A stretch of 50,277 nucleotides of DNA from Nostoc sp. NMS2 (GCF_017115105.1 NZ_JABXKH010000025.1:1-50277); one strand, 5' to 3'; positions 35,010 through 44,179 are shown, counted from the stretch's first letter. Numbers and translations are program-made. Notes: generated from the sequence alone by a model not told the origin.

Positions 35010-36296
35010 TTATGATTTACGAATTATATTGGTGGTTGATAAAAAATCACCTACTAGATAAAGGGAACCACATACAACGATTAAATCGTCTGTGGTAGCG
35101 GCTTCTAGGGCTGTGAATAAATCTGGATGGATTTGGCGATCGCTTAATTTGGGACAGAGGCTATAAGCTAGGTTTGTTAAGGAGTTTAGATCGGCAGAAG
35201 TTCTACCTGGCCAAGATTCTACTGGTATTGGTACTAAAAAAAGGCGATCGCCTGGCCGTAGCAGGGCGGCAAAAATATCAGCATGATCCTTATCGGCAAA
35301 CATTCCCATCACCCAATTGACGGGTTTGGGGTTAACTGTGTCTAAGCTATCAACATACTGGCGAAGAACTTGGGCAGCAGCTGTATTATGAGCGCCATCA
35401 AGTAATATTTTATGGTTGTTCCAGGTTGTCCATTGCAGCCGCCCTGGCCATTGAGTTTTTGCTATGCCCTTAATTATGGTTTCTTCAGAAATATGCCAAC
35501 CTTGTTGTTGGAGAATTTCTAAAGCAGCTAAAGCCAAAGCTGAATTTGCTAATTGAATTTGTCCAGCTAACGGCAAAGGATATTTAATTAATTGAGAATT
35601 TTGAAGTGTTTGATATTCTGCCCATCCTGTAGCGATTTGACGGGCGGGTTGAGGCGTAAAAATTGGGCATTCTAATTCTAAAGCCCGCGATCGCACAACT
35701 TCTTCTGCATCCGGTGGCAATTGCCCAACCACGACAGGACATCCAGGTTTGAGAATACCTGCTTTTTCTCTAGCAATGTCCGCGACAGTGGGGCCAAGTT
35801 GCTGCCAATGTTCCCGGCTGATGGAAGTGATGATAGTAACTATGGGTTCCAAGCAGACATTGGTAGCATCTAAGCGTCCTCCTAGTCCGACTTCTACCAC
35901 AGCCACATCTACTTGCTGCTGGGCAAAATATAACCAAGCAGCCGCCGTAATTACTTCAAACTGAGTTGCGGAATCGTCACCAGCCCGAATAGCCGCTTGG
36001 ACTTTTTCTAATAATTGGCTCAATTCCTCAGAGGAAATTGGCTGTTCATTCAAACAAATACGTTCCGTCCAATCGACTAAATGGGGGGAAGTGTAGCGTC
36101 CTGTGCGATAACCAGCCTCAGTAAGTACCGAGGAAAGATAGGCACAGACGGAACCTTTACCATTAGTGCCAGCAACATGAATTACCGGGACTTGGTGATG
36201 AGGATTGCCGAGATTTGCCAATAAGTTGACAATGCGATCGAGTCCCAGATGGACACCAAAGCGTTGCAGGGGTTGTATTACAGAATTAATATCCAA
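35010..36296 (-). CDS. folC: folylpolyglutamate synthase/dihydrofolate synthase
   Basis: FolC adds glutamate to dihydropteroate and folates. The P-loop HVAGTNGKGSVCAYLS is near residue 42 and the Mur-ligase motifs VVEVGLGGRLDATN, ITSISREHWQQLG and LLDGAHNTAAA follow. A TTG at 36296 (LDINSVIQPLQRFG) gives the expected 428-residue enzyme. An ATG at 36356 would add 20 residues, almost all low-complexity Pro/Cys/Ala encoded by the adjoining GGGGCAG array. That array seems to have replaced the native upstream region, perhaps including an original ATG, so the true start is uncertain. Confidence 0.85.
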   Translation of the reverse strand: MDINSVIQPLQRFGVHLGLDRIVNLLANLGNPHHQVPVIHVAGTNGKGSVCAYLSSVLTEAGYRTGRYTSPHLVDWTERICLNEQPISSEELSQLLEKVQAAIRAGDDSATQFEVITAAAWLYFAQQQVDVAVVEVGLGGRLDATNVCLEPIVTIITSISREHWQQLGPTVADIAREKAGILKPGCPVVVGQLPPDAEEVVRSRALELECPIFTPQPARQIATGWAEYQTLQNSQLIKYPLPLAGQIQLANSALALAALEILQQQGWHISEETIIKGIAKTQWPGRLQWTTWNNHKILLDGAHNTAAAQVLRQYVDSLDTVNPKPVNWVMGMFADKDHADIFAALLRPGDRLFLVPIPVESWPGRTSADLNSLTNLAYSLCPKLSDRQIHPDLFTALEAATTDDLIVVCGSLYLVGDFLSTTNIIRKS

Positions 36297-36430
36297 GGAA
36301 AGAGGCAGGGGGCAGGGGGCAGGGGGCAGGGGGCAGGGGGCATGAAGAAGAGACAAGGGAGAGGGGGGAGACGGAGAGACTTGTTCAATAATTCCCCCTT
36401 GTCCCCCTGCTCACCTGCTCCCTTCCCCTC
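36297..36430. repeat. G-rich heptamers and fold-back repeat upstream of folC
   Basis: AAAGAGGCAGGGGGCAGG at the left matches the end of the 174-bp element, followed by GGGGCAG units, the GAAGAGACAAGG arm, the ACTTGTTCAATAATTCC centre and a CCCCTTGTCC/CCCTGC arm. It may be two repeats joined or one element with an expanded left arm. Confidence 0.7.
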
Positions 36431-36525
36431 TGCCTCTTGTGCCCAATGCACCATTAATCGTGATAAAACTGACTGTCTCTGTAAATAGAAACAGGCGGTT
36501 CAAAAGTGATGATATTAAGCCGAAT

Positions 36526-36651
36526 TTAGGCTTCCCGATCTAAAAAGCCTTGAATTTGTCTTAAAGCCGCAGCGCCAATATTAAAAACTGCCCAGCTAGC
36601 AGCAATGACAACTGGTGCTAAAACAAGCGCTATACGGTAATCGATATCCAT
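36526..36651 (-). CDS. psbY: photosystem II protein PsbY
   Basis: A 41-residue single-helix thylakoid protein starting [20 protein letters not shown] and ending [12 protein letters not shown]. PsbY sits at the edge of photosystem II next to cytochrome b559. The charged DIDYR start, a hydrophobic helix at about residues 8-28 and the FNIG motif after it match the cyanobacterial family. A GAGAGGGG stretch precedes the ATG by about ten bases. It is flanked on both sides by fold-back repeats and is short enough to be missed by automated calling. Confidence 0.9.
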   Translation of the reverse strand: MDIDYRIALVLAPVVIAASWAVFNIGAAALRQIQGFLDREA

Positions 36652-36764
36652 ATCTAGAACCCCTCTCTTAAGTAGAAATTAAAGTTTTGTCAACTACTCT
36701 CATTTTTATTTTTAGCTGAAGTGGGTAACTTTTCCCAATATATATGTAAAGAATGTTTAAATTA

Positions 36765-36893
36765 TTGGGCATTGGGCATTGGGCATGGAGAAGAGACAAG
36801 GTAGACAAGGAAGAGACTTAATTTTAATAATTCCCCCTTGTCCCCTTGTCCCCCTTGTCTCCCCCATCTCCCCCTGCTCCCCTGCACCACTCC
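36765..36893. repeat. fold-back repeat between psbY and the carbonic anhydrase gene
   Basis: CATTGGG heptamers, GGAGAAGAGACAAGG arm, centre ACTTAATTTTAATAATTCC, then CCCTTGTCC and CATCTCC units. This is the fifth and most diverged copy of the repeat at 3214. Confidence 0.75.
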
Positions 36894-37427
36894 CTACTCC
36901 TTAAGACTTCTAAAGCCTAGATCAGTACCCTTACCAGCATGAACTAAAGCTAACTTTTGGTAACGTTTAGCGTGTTCAATTAGTTCTGCGGCTTCAGCCT
37001 CTGTTAATTGTCGTAACACTTTGCCTGGAATACCTACAACTAGTGACAAAGGCGGTATATTTTTAGTTACCACTGCGCCAGCACCGATAATGCTACCAGC
37101 ACCCACTCGTACCCCGTCTAAAATAACCGCGCCAATGCCAATCAAACTTCCACGCTCAATGTAAGCGGAATGTACCACAGCGCGATGCCCTACGGTAACA
37201 TGATCTTCTAAAATTGTCGGAAAACCAGGATCGCCATGGAGAATTGCACCATCTTGAATATTTGTGCATTCGCCAATTTCAATCCGTTCTACATCTGCTC
37301 TAACTACTGCTCCATACCAAATGCTCACCCCTGCTGCTATATTTACCGAACCCATAACAACAGCATTGGCTGCGATGAAGGCAGCTTGAGAAAAATCAGG
37401 AGATGTCCAGTAAGAAGCGGTAGACAC
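36894..37427 (-). CDS. gamma-class carbonic anhydrase family protein
   Basis: A 177-residue left-handed beta-helix protein built of hexapeptide repeats. The zinc-ligand histidines are visible in ILHGDPG (H64), VGHRAVVH (H81) and the last H of that motif (H86). The family includes the N-terminal domain of CcmM, YrdA and plant complex I gamma-CAs. Activity varies between members, so the enzyme role is likely but not certain. The C-terminal helix ([20 protein letters not shown]) is typical. The gene stands alone; its 3' end meets a fold-back repeat. Confidence 0.9.
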   Translation of the reverse strand: MSTASYWTSPDFSQAAFIAANAVVMGSVNIAAGVSIWYGAVVRADVERIEIGECTNIQDGAILHGDPGFPTILEDHVTVGHRAVVHSAYIERGSLIGIGAVILDGVRVGAGSIIGAGAVVTKNIPPLSLVVGIPGKVLRQLTEAEAAELIEHAKRYQKLALVHAGKGTDLGFRSLKE

Positions 37428-37442
37428 GATAGAATATGAATA

Positions 37443-37631
37443 ATGGTACCAAGGAACACTGGAGAAACTCCAACCTTTGAGGCTGGTTGCACGACCAGGA
37501 TATCACAGCGTCAAGCCTCTACGCTGAGGAAAACACTAGTGAACAATGTTACTGCTGCAACTCTATGTCTGTGCGGTAGTCAACAAGTAACCCAAAGTGG
37601 TAGAGCCGAAGTGTATAATCCAATCCACTAG
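37443..37631 (+). CDS. possible small protein of 62 residues (uncertain)
   Basis: An open frame reading [20 protein letters not shown] and on to [11 protein letters not shown] lies between two conserved genes. It is not low complexity and not antisense to another gene, but no ribosome site precedes it and I recognise no family. Two palindromes CACTAGTG, at 37534-37541 and 37626-37633, sit in and just after it. The region could equally be the leader of the next gene. Confidence 0.25.
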   Translation: MVPRNTGETPTFEAGCTTRISQRQASTLRKTLVNNVTAATLCLCGSQQVTQSGRAEVYNPIH

Positions 37632-37667
37632 TGCTGGTGAAGACAAAATTATGTTTGTACGCACTTC

Positions 37668-38180
37668 ATGATGAATCCAGGCTTTCAGTACCCGATGTTT
37701 GGGCCGGAAATACAGTGTCCCCATTGTCGCCAGACTATTCCGGCGCTGACATTAACAGATACCTATTTGTGTCCGCGTCATGGCGCTTTTGAAGCTAATC
37801 CTCAAAATGGAGAGTTAATCCATTTGCAATCAGGCCGTCATTGGCGGAGGTGGAATAATGAATGGTATAGGCAGCATACTCATCCTGATGGTATTCGGTT
37901 TGAAATTCACGAAGCATTAGATAAGCTCTATACCCAAGGTTATCGAGCCACAAAAGTGATTATTGCTCGCCGCTATCAGGAATTGATGAGTGGCTATTTA
38001 GAACGCAGTACACCTTGGCGTTCTGGACAACCAGAAGTTACTGCGGCTCGACTATACGGCTTACCCGTAGAGTTTAGCCCCGATACCTCAGAAGATGCCT
38101 GTTGGGAAGTGATTAATTTTGACTTGGAAAAAGAGCCTGGTGTCCCTGTACGCTACCCTTATTTCAGGTTGTTTGAGTAA
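37668..38180 (+). CDS. conserved cyanobacterial zinc-ribbon-like protein (TIGR02652 type)
   Basis: 170 residues. The N-terminus has a zinc-ribbon-like pattern CPHCRQTIPAL followed by CPRHGAF. The middle is Trp/Arg-rich (HLQSGRHWRRWNNEWYRQHT) and the C-terminus has RYPYFRLFE. I recognise it as a family conserved across cyanobacteria and catalogued as TIGR02652, without known function. It is soluble and without a signal peptide. A neighbouring VOC-domain gene reads in the same direction about 90 bp downstream, across heptamer repeats. Confidence 0.75.
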   Translation: MMNPGFQYPMFGPEIQCPHCRQTIPALTLTDTYLCPRHGAFEANPQNGELIHLQSGRHWRRWNNEWYRQHTHPDGIRFEIHEALDKLYTQGYRATKVIIARRYQELMSGYLERSTPWRSGQPEVTAARLYGLPVEFSPDTSEDACWEVINFDLEKEPGVPVRYPYFRLFE

Positions 38181-38185
38181 TGGTC

Positions 38186-38273
38186 AGTTCTCATTTGTCA
38201 TTGGTCATTTGTCATTAGTGAATAACAAAGGACAAAGGACAACTGACAACTGACAAAGGACAAAGAACAAATT
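38186..38273. repeat. inverted heptamer arrays before the VOC gene
   Basis: TCATTTG/TCATTGG units on the left and ACAAAGG/ACAACTG units on the right form a fold-back of the same kind as the one inside cobD. The array runs to within a few bases of the VOC start codon and may affect its ribosome site. Confidence 0.75.
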
Positions 38274-38717
38274 ATGCATCACGCTTCTATTCGGACTGCG
38301 AATATTCATCGAGCGATCGCTTTCTACGAACATTTAGGGTTTACAATTTCGGAACGCTTTACTACAGGCTACACCCTAGCTTGCTGGATGGAAGGATTGG
38401 GCGGCAGAATTGAACTGATCCAAATTCCTGAGCCAAAGCCAGCCCCAGATGCTTTTGCTGACGAGCATTATGTGGGCTACTATCATCTCTCGTTCGATTT
38501 AACTGAGATTACACCAGATTTACCTAGCTGGTTGACAAATTTACAAGAACGTGTATTACTTGCTGCTGAGAGTCAAACCGAAGAATTACAACCGTTGAAG
38601 GTACTTTTAGAACCGACACAACAGCAAATAGGCGATCGCATTTACGAAGTGGCTTTCATCGCCGATACTGATGGCTTACCTCTAGAATTCATTCGGGTTT
38701 TAGCAAAACTGCCATAA
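38274..38717 (+). CDS. VOC/glyoxalase-fold protein
   Basis: 147 residues with the vicinal-oxygen-chelate fold: MHHASIRTANIHRAIAFYEH opens the first beta-alpha-beta module and IADTDGLPLEFIRVL closes the second. H2 or H3, a glutamate near IELIQIPE, H around YYHLSFD and E near LPLEFI are the probable metal ligands. Substrates in this superfamily range from methylglyoxal-glutathione to aromatic diols, and none is assigned here. The start directly follows heptamers, with only AAAGAACAAATT before the ATG. Confidence 0.85.
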   Translation: MHHASIRTANIHRAIAFYEHLGFTISERFTTGYTLACWMEGLGGRIELIQIPEPKPAPDAFADEHYVGYYHLSFDLTEITPDLPSWLTNLQERVLLAAESQTEELQPLKVLLEPTQQQIGDRIYEVAFIADTDGLPLEFIRVLAKLP

Positions 38718-38856
38718 TTTAGCTTTTTTATTACCTTTATTGCTAATATATTGTTTTTCTGTATTGTTGCCGAGGTAACAGATTTTTTTGCCACATTAAA
38801 CTCTGGTCACTCACCAAAATAATTATGTAAATTAATTTACAGATATTGCTAAGTAC

Positions 38857-41697
38857 ATGTATGGATTGTCTAGATTTTATAAATATCCCTTGCCGTTATT
38901 AATTTTAAGCTTATGGCTAGTAGCGGTTTTTTTGTTGAGCGATCAACCTGCTAATAGCCGACATCCAGCCATATCTAACAAAGAAAAATACCAGTCAACC
39001 TTGCTAGCAAAAAGAATAATGCCCTCAACACTGACAGAAAACGTCCATAAGACAGTGCTGGAGAATGGTCTAACTGTCATAACAAAGGAAGTGCATACTG
39101 CGCCAGTGGTGACGGTGCAGGTGTGGTACAAGGTTGGCTCACGCAACGAAGAACCAGGTGTGAATGGCATTGCCCACCAGTTGGAACACCTCATGTTTAA
39201 AGGCACGAAAAATCGTCCGATTCAATTTGGGCGTTTGTTTAGTGCTTTGGGTAGTGATTCCAATGCTTTCACCAGCTATGACCAAACTGCATATTACGGT
39301 ACTGTCGAACGTAACAAGCTAAAAGCGCTCTTAGTGCTGGAAGCAGACAGAATGCAAAATTCTCAGATTGAGCCAGAACAACTAGCGAGTGAAAAGCGAG
39401 TAGTAATTTCTGAGTTGCAAGGTTACGAAAATAGTCCAGAATATCGCCTCAACCGCGCCGTTATGCAGGCAGTGTTTCCTAATCATGCTTATGGGTTGCC
39501 TGTAGGTGGTACTAAAGCTGATGTCGAGAAATTTGAAGTTGAGCAAGTACAGAAATATTACCGTAATTTTTACAGTCCCGATAATGCTGTCTTAGTAATT
39601 GTTGGAGATTTTCAAACCGCCAATACCCTAGAAACAATTAAAGAAGTATTTGGCAAACTACCGAAGAGGCAGGGGGCAGGGGGCAGGGGGCAGGGAGCAG
39701 GGAGCAGGGAGCAGGGGTTAGGAGTTATTTCTCCCTCATCTCCCTCATCCCCCATAGTATTGCGAGAACCAGGAGCAGGGCGACTGTTACAAGTTGTGTA
39801 TCCACTACCAGATGCGAATCAACCAGATGTGCCGGCGCTGGATGTGATGGATTACATTTTTACAGAGGGACGGAATTCTAGACTTTATCAGGCATTGGTG
39901 GAATCAGGTTTAGCTAGTGAAGTGACAGCATCTGTTACCAGTTTGCGAGAATCTGGCTGGTATGAGGTGTTAGTAACGACTGGATCTAAAAAAGATTTGA
40001 AAAAAATTGACTCAGTGTTGAGCAGCGCGATCGCTAATGTAGCAGAAAAAGGCGTGACAACTGAGGAAGTAGAACGAGCCAAAACCCAATTAACAGCAGA
40101 TGTGATTTTGAGTAATCGGGATATCACCTCTCAAGCAATGCGATTGGGCAATGATGAGACAACTGTTGGTGATTATCACTACACAGAGCGCTATTTGGCT
40201 GCTGTTCGTCTGGTGAAGCCGACGGATATTGTAGCTGTGATTAACAAATACCTCACAAAAGAAGCCCGGACAGTAGGCTTTTTTGAACCAACTCAAAAGC
40301 AGATAACAGGAGTTGGCGACAAACCAGACTCAGCCCAAACTACAGAAAATTTCTCTCCTGGCGTGCCTGTGCTTCCTTCTGAGGTGGTGAAATACTTACC
40401 GCCTGTGGATTTGGCTACAGATGCGATCGCACAAGTGTTACCCGATGAATTTAAACTTACCAACGGACTGCGGATATTACTGTTACCTGATAATAGTACT
40501 CCCACCGTTACCCTGAGCGGCCACATTCAAGCCGGGACAGAATTTGATCCAGATGATAAAGCAGGATTGGCTGCTTTTGTGGCAGATAATTTGCTAAATG
40601 GTACTAAGAGTAAAGATGTCTTAACTATTGCCAAAATATTGGCAGAACGAGGGGCGAGTCTAAACTTTGAAGTCCATCGTGAAGGTGTGCATATCGAGGG
40701 TGATAGTTTAACAGGGGATTTGCCAGTCATTCTGGAGATATTGGCAGATGTTGTGAAAAATAGTACCTTTCCCGCACAAGAATTGGAATTACATCGCCAA
40801 CAAACTTTAACTGAACTGCAACTGGAATTAGATGAGCCATCAGAAGTAGCCAGAAGAATATTTGTGCAGTCAATTTATCCGAAAAAACATCCCTTACATA
40901 CTTTTCCCACAGAGGAGAGTTTAAAGCAGATTCAGCGCCAAGATGCGATCGATTTCAAAGCTAAACATTATCGTCCAGATACGACAGTGCTAGCGCTGGT
41001 GGGAGATTTTGATCTAGACAAAGTGCGATCGCTGATTCAAAATGATTTTGGTAACTGGGAAGTTAGTGGCCAAGCACCCACATTAAAATATCCTCCGGTA
41101 TCAATGCCGGAGAAAATCGTCAGTGTCAACCCAGTTTTACCAGGTAAAGCCCAAGCAGTGACATATATGGGTTACACAGGAATTAACCGTTACGATCCTC
41201 GGTTTCATGCAGCCTTAGTATTGAACCAGATTTTGGGAGGCGATACCTTATCTAGTAGACTGGGTGCAGAAGTACGCGATCGCCAAGGTTTGAGCTATGG
41301 AATTTATAGCTACTTCCAAGCTGGGAAGAACGCAGGCACATTTTTGATAGAAATGCAAACTAGTCCAGAAGATGCTAGTCAAGCGATCGCTAGTACTCGT
41401 CAAATACTACAGCAAATCCATCAACAAGGTGTCACTGCCCTAGAAGTAGAAACAGCTAAACGCACCCTCATCAGCAACTACAACGTTTCCCTGGCAAACC
41501 CAGAAGAATTAACAGATAGAATTTTGATGAATGAGGTGTATGGATTAGATAAACTAGAATTGCATACCTTTACTGACAAAATCCAGAAAGTCACCTTTGA
41601 GCAAGTTAATCAAGCGGCTCGTGAATTACTCCACCCAGATCAAATCGTAGTCGTTACTGCTGGGCCATCTGTATTACAAAAGAAAAGCATTAGGTAG
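38857..41697 (+). CDS. M16-family zinc peptidase, two-unit
   Basis: 946 residues. A hydrophobic N-terminus (about 11-29) suggests export or anchoring. The first M16 unit has the inverted zinc motif HQLEH (H107, E110, H111) with E186 as the third ligand (VVISELQGYE). The second unit (from about residue 540) lacks HXXEH, as expected for the non-catalytic half, and keeps the RDRQGLSYGIYSY region. Similar fused enzymes are PqqL-like. Between the units' early subdomains, residues about 268-297 (KRQGAGGRGQGAG..., SPSSPSS) are coded by an inserted G-rich/C-rich repeat, in frame. The rest of the protein is intact. Confidence 0.9.
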   Translation: MYGLSRFYKYPLPLLILSLWLVAVFLLSDQPANSRHPAISNKEKYQSTLLAKRIMPSTLTENVHKTVLENGLTVITKEVHTAPVVTVQVWYKVGSRNEEPGVNGIAHQLEHLMFKGTKNRPIQFGRLFSALGSDSNAFTSYDQTAYYGTVERNKLKALLVLEADRMQNSQIEPEQLASEKRVVISELQGYENSPEYRLNRAVMQAVFPNHAYGLPVGGTKADVEKFEVEQVQKYYRNFYSPDNAVLVIVGDFQTANTLETIKEVFGKLPKRQGAGGRGQGAGSREQGLGVISPSSPSSPIVLREPGAGRLLQVVYPLPDANQPDVPALDVMDYIFTEGRNSRLYQALVESGLASEVTASVTSLRESGWYEVLVTTGSKKDLKKIDSVLSSAIANVAEKGVTTEEVERAKTQLTADVILSNRDITSQAMRLGNDETTVGDYHYTERYLAAVRLVKPTDIVAVINKYLTKEARTVGFFEPTQKQITGVGDKPDSAQTTENFSPGVPVLPSEVVKYLPPVDLATDAIAQVLPDEFKLTNGLRILLLPDNSTPTVTLSGHIQAGTEFDPDDKAGLAAFVADNLLNGTKSKDVLTIAKILAERGASLNFEVHREGVHIEGDSLTGDLPVILEILADVVKNSTFPAQELELHRQQTLTELQLELDEPSEVARRIFVQSIYPKKHPLHTFPTEESLKQIQRQDAIDFKAKHYRPDTTVLALVGDFDLDKVRSLIQNDFGNWEVSGQAPTLKYPPVSMPEKIVSVNPVLPGKAQAVTYMGYTGINRYDPRFHAALVLNQILGGDTLSSRLGAEVRDRQGLSYGIYSYFQAGKNAGTFLIEMQTSPEDASQAIASTRQILQQIHQQGVTALEVETAKRTLISNYNVSLANPEELTDRILMNEVYGLDKLELHTFTDKIQKVTFEQVNQAARELLHPDQIVVVTAGPSVLQKKSIR
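39663..39757. repeat. in-frame heptamer repeat inside the M16 gene
   Basis: It begins GAAGAGGCAGGGGGCAGG, like the left end of the 174-bp element, continues with GGGAGCA units and ends in CTCCCTCATC units of opposite sense. About 95 bases are affected and the frame is kept. Exact edges were not fixed because no clear target duplication was found. Confidence 0.7.
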
Positions 41698-41763
41698 AGA
41701 TGGGCACTGGGCATGGATAATAAAGAATAGGTAAAGCGGTTTTTCCTCCTACCTATTAATTTA

Positions 41764-41878
41764 GGACTTACGCAGAAGCGATCCTCCAACCCCCTTAAAA
41801 AGGGGGCTTTTCAGATTCCCCCCTTTTTAAGGGGGGGTTAGGGGGGATAGAGGTTTCAGGTTTTCACTGCATAAGTCT
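41764..41878. mobile_element. 115-bp miniature element, GACTTAYGCA ends, TA flanks
   Basis: GGACTTACGCA on the left and TGCATAAGTCT on the right are inverted ends, flanked by TA on both sides, which is typical of mariner/IS630-type targets. The inside folds back through CCCCCTTAAAAAGGGGG and CCCCCCTTTTTAAGGGGGG palindromes. No coding capacity. Confidence 0.65.
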
Positions 41879-41923
41879 TATTAATTGTTCCTGCTCATCA
41901 GCGTTGCCTTTTGAGAACTACCA

Positions 41924-42448
41924 ATGAAAATTTACAACCATTTATACCAAATTGTAATTACATCTCTTGCTTTTCCCAATATTTCTTGGCTGCAAATATT
42001 ACGGCAGAGCTACGTAATATTAACGTTGCTCCTGAGCTTAAATTTCATCACTGCGACTCCAGCAATGGCGGCAAATTTGTCTGGTGATTTGCTTAAGCAA
42101 CCAGCTACAGAAATTACAATTAGCTTGGGTAATTCGGCTAACGAACTCAAATTTGAGCCAAATCATCTGGAATTCGAGGCTGGCAAACGCTATCAACTCC
42201 GGCTTACCAATCCCAGCCAACTGAAGCACTATTTTACTGCTAAAGACTTTGCCGATGGCATCTGGACACAAAAAGTCCAAGCAGGCAAAGTAGAAATTAA
42301 AGGAGCCATTCACGAACTAGAACTCAAGCCGGATGCTGAGGCAGAATGGGTATTTGTGCCCTTAAAATCTGGGACTTATGGCTTACGTTGTTCAATACCA
42401 GGACATAGGGAAGCAGGGATGACTGGAGAAATTGCCATTAGGAATTAA
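41924..42448 (+). CDS. cupredoxin-domain (plastocyanin-like) exported protein
   Basis: 174 residues. A long signal region ends near residue 48 (ATPAMAANL). The cupredoxin domain follows from about residue 60 (TISLGNSANELKFEPNHLEF). Copper ligands are suggested by KHYFTA (H), and CSIPGHREAGM (C, H, M). It resembles plastocyanin or nitrosocyanin-like domains rather than the photosynthetic electron carrier itself, because the spacing and mid-region (GIWTQKVQAGKVEIKGAIHE) differ. It is probably a periplasmic copper or redox protein. Confidence 0.8.
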   Translation: MKIYNHLYQIVITSLAFPNISWLQILRQSYVILTLLLSLNFITATPAMAANLSGDLLKQPATEITISLGNSANELKFEPNHLEFEAGKRYQLRLTNPSQLKHYFTAKDFADGIWTQKVQAGKVEIKGAIHELELKPDAEAEWVFVPLKSGTYGLRCSIPGHREAGMTGEIAIRN

Positions 42449-42595
42449 AAATTATTCGACTTAGTATTTAATAGCCGTCTAGTGTTTCAATTAAAGATAA
42501 TTGAACTAAATCCTATAGTGTGCAACAAATTTTGATTGAATTCAAAAACATCAGTAGTAAGTAAATATGTTATTCTGTATACATTAGTGAATAAA

Positions 42596-42624
42596 CTGCA
42601 ATAATCCTTATCAGGGATTGAAAT
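42596..42624 (+). CRISPR. single CRISPR-repeat-like sequence (orphan)
   Basis: Starts CTGCAATAATCCTTATCAGG and ends GATTGAAAT. It has the weak internal palindrome and GATTGAAA 3' end seen in many cyanobacterial CRISPR repeats. Only one copy was found, with no second repeat at spacer distance and no cas gene in the window, so it is at most a relic. Confidence 0.3.
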
Positions 42625-42712
42625 AACTTAAATTATAGATATTATTTCTCAAGTAATCTAGAGAAAGAATTCATACTTCATCGGCAAAGCCACCAGTAAT
42701 TATTAATATCCT

Positions 42713-43540
42713 ATGAACATTTTCAGTAATTTACTTTCTCAAACAACTCAGCCTGCAACATCAAAAAAAAGGGGACGAGGAATTGAAATTAAATCGTTGC
42801 GTGAAATTGAAATCATGCGACAATCATCAGCAATTGTGGCAACTGTCTTAAAAGAAATTTCCGAGCTAGTAAAGCCAGGAATGACAACGGCTGATTTGGA
42901 CGCTCACGCAGAAAAACGTATCCGTGAAATGGGTGCAACACCGAGTTTTAAGGGATATCACGGTTTTCCAGGTTCTATCTGCTCCAGTATTAATAATGAA
43001 GCAGTGCATGGCATTCCTAGTCCCAAAAAAGTGATTCGCGTAGGGGATGTATTAAAAGTAGATACTGGCGCTTATTACCAAGGCTTTCATGGTGATTCTT
43101 GCATTTCAATTGCTGTCGGTGAAGTTACCCAAGAAGCTGCTAAATTAATTCGCGTAGCCGAAGAAGCTTTATTTAAGGGCATTGAACAAGTAAAGGCTGG
43201 TGTATACCTGCTTGACTTAGCTGGAGCAATTGAAGATCATGTGAAAGCTAACGGTTTTAGTATAGTCGAAGAATTCACTGGACACGGTGTTGGTCGTAAC
43301 TTGCACGAAGAACCTTCAGTCTTCAACTACCGTACCCGCGAGATGCCCAATGTTAAACTCCGTGCGGGGATGACGCTGGCAATTGAGCCAATTTTAAATG
43401 CGGGTTCTAGACACACCCGGACATTATCTGACCGTTGGACAGCAGTCACTGTAGATAATTCTTTGTCGGCTCAGTTTGAGCATACAGTGTTGGTAACAGA
43501 GACTGGCTATGAGATTTTAACCGATCGTTCTAAAGTGTAA
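42713..43540 (+). CDS. map: methionine aminopeptidase type I
   Basis: 275 residues. It removes the initiator methionine from new proteins. The five metal ligands are visible in order: [13 protein letters not shown] (two Asp), FTGHGVG (His), AIEPIL (Glu) and QFEHT (Glu). The N-terminus carries a short basic extension (about 1-24) before [15 protein letters not shown]. Cyanobacteria have several map genes; this one stands alone and is probably a secondary copy or the main one, which the sequence does not reveal. Confidence 0.95.
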   Translation: MNIFSNLLSQTTQPATSKKRGRGIEIKSLREIEIMRQSSAIVATVLKEISELVKPGMTTADLDAHAEKRIREMGATPSFKGYHGFPGSICSSINNEAVHGIPSPKKVIRVGDVLKVDTGAYYQGFHGDSCISIAVGEVTQEAAKLIRVAEEALFKGIEQVKAGVYLLDLAGAIEDHVKANGFSIVEEFTGHGVGRNLHEEPSVFNYRTREMPNVKLRAGMTLAIEPILNAGSRHTRTLSDRWTAVTVDNSLSAQFEHTVLVTETGYEILTDRSKV

Positions 43541-43584
43541 TTATCTCAGGAATTACGCAATAGCCAAAACTCTGATTTTTAGTG

Positions 43585-43606
43585 GGGGCAATTCATGAAT
43601 TGCCCC
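43585..43606. repeat. 22-bp perfect palindrome after map
   Basis: GGGGCAATTCA and its reverse complement TGAATTGCCCC abut without a loop, 45 bases after the map stop. It may help end transcription, but no U tract follows. Such GGGGCAATTCATGAATTG-type palindromes look like a dispersed repeat. Confidence 0.5.
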
Positions 43607-43782
43607 TGAGTCTGTGTATCTTTACGTAAGTGCCATACTTATTTTTGAGAAGACATAGGAGTAAAAATGACGTAGGTGCAATTGATAGATTGTGCCTAAT
43701 ACAAATTCTCTGTAAACTTGCACTTAATAATTAATTCCCTTACTAACCTCTTTCATTGCGTACTTTGCGGTTCGTTTAATAA

Positions 43783-44157
43783 ATATTTAGCGTTATCGAT
43801 GCAAATAGTCCTAAACAAAAAGGATTAGAAGGTTGGATGCGTAGTAGCAGTCTAAAATGTAGTGGCAATGTAGCTCAGGTTAAGCCTGCACTCTGCGAAG
43901 TAACTAGGTTGCAATCGGGGCAATTAGCTTTACGTGCCACACCTGGCGGAAAGTCAATAGCAGGTTTAGACAATGCCAACAATATTACATTACTCAAGCC
44001 AGATATTGTATCACTTCAAGGTCGCCCAACGCCTTGGGTTAACGTGCGTGTTACTAATAGCCCAAACAATAAAATTTTAGGTAGGGAGGGGTGGATTAAT
44101 TCTGAATACATAGATTGCTATAGCAAAGAAAGCAATGATGCAATAAGTTATCCATAA
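43783..44157 (+). pseudogene. SH3-like domain gene, 5'-truncated
   Basis: The frame is open from 43783 (after a TAA) and continues the domain upstream of the first ATG at 43837: SVIDANSPKQKGLEGWM precedes RSSSLKCSGN. The domain (LALRATPGGKSIAGLDNANN, ending GREGWINSEYIDCYS) looks like an SH3b-type module, usually found in exported proteins. The normal signal peptide and beginning are missing and no start codon or ribosome site is evident, so this is probably a remnant. If translated from 43837 it would give 106 residues with four cysteines. Confidence 0.6.
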
Positions 44158-44179
44158 AATAGCTGTGGTTTTTAAGGAT

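Noticed and set aside
42596..42624. A CRISPR array
   Set aside because: Only one repeat-like unit is present; no regular spacing and no cas genes in the window.
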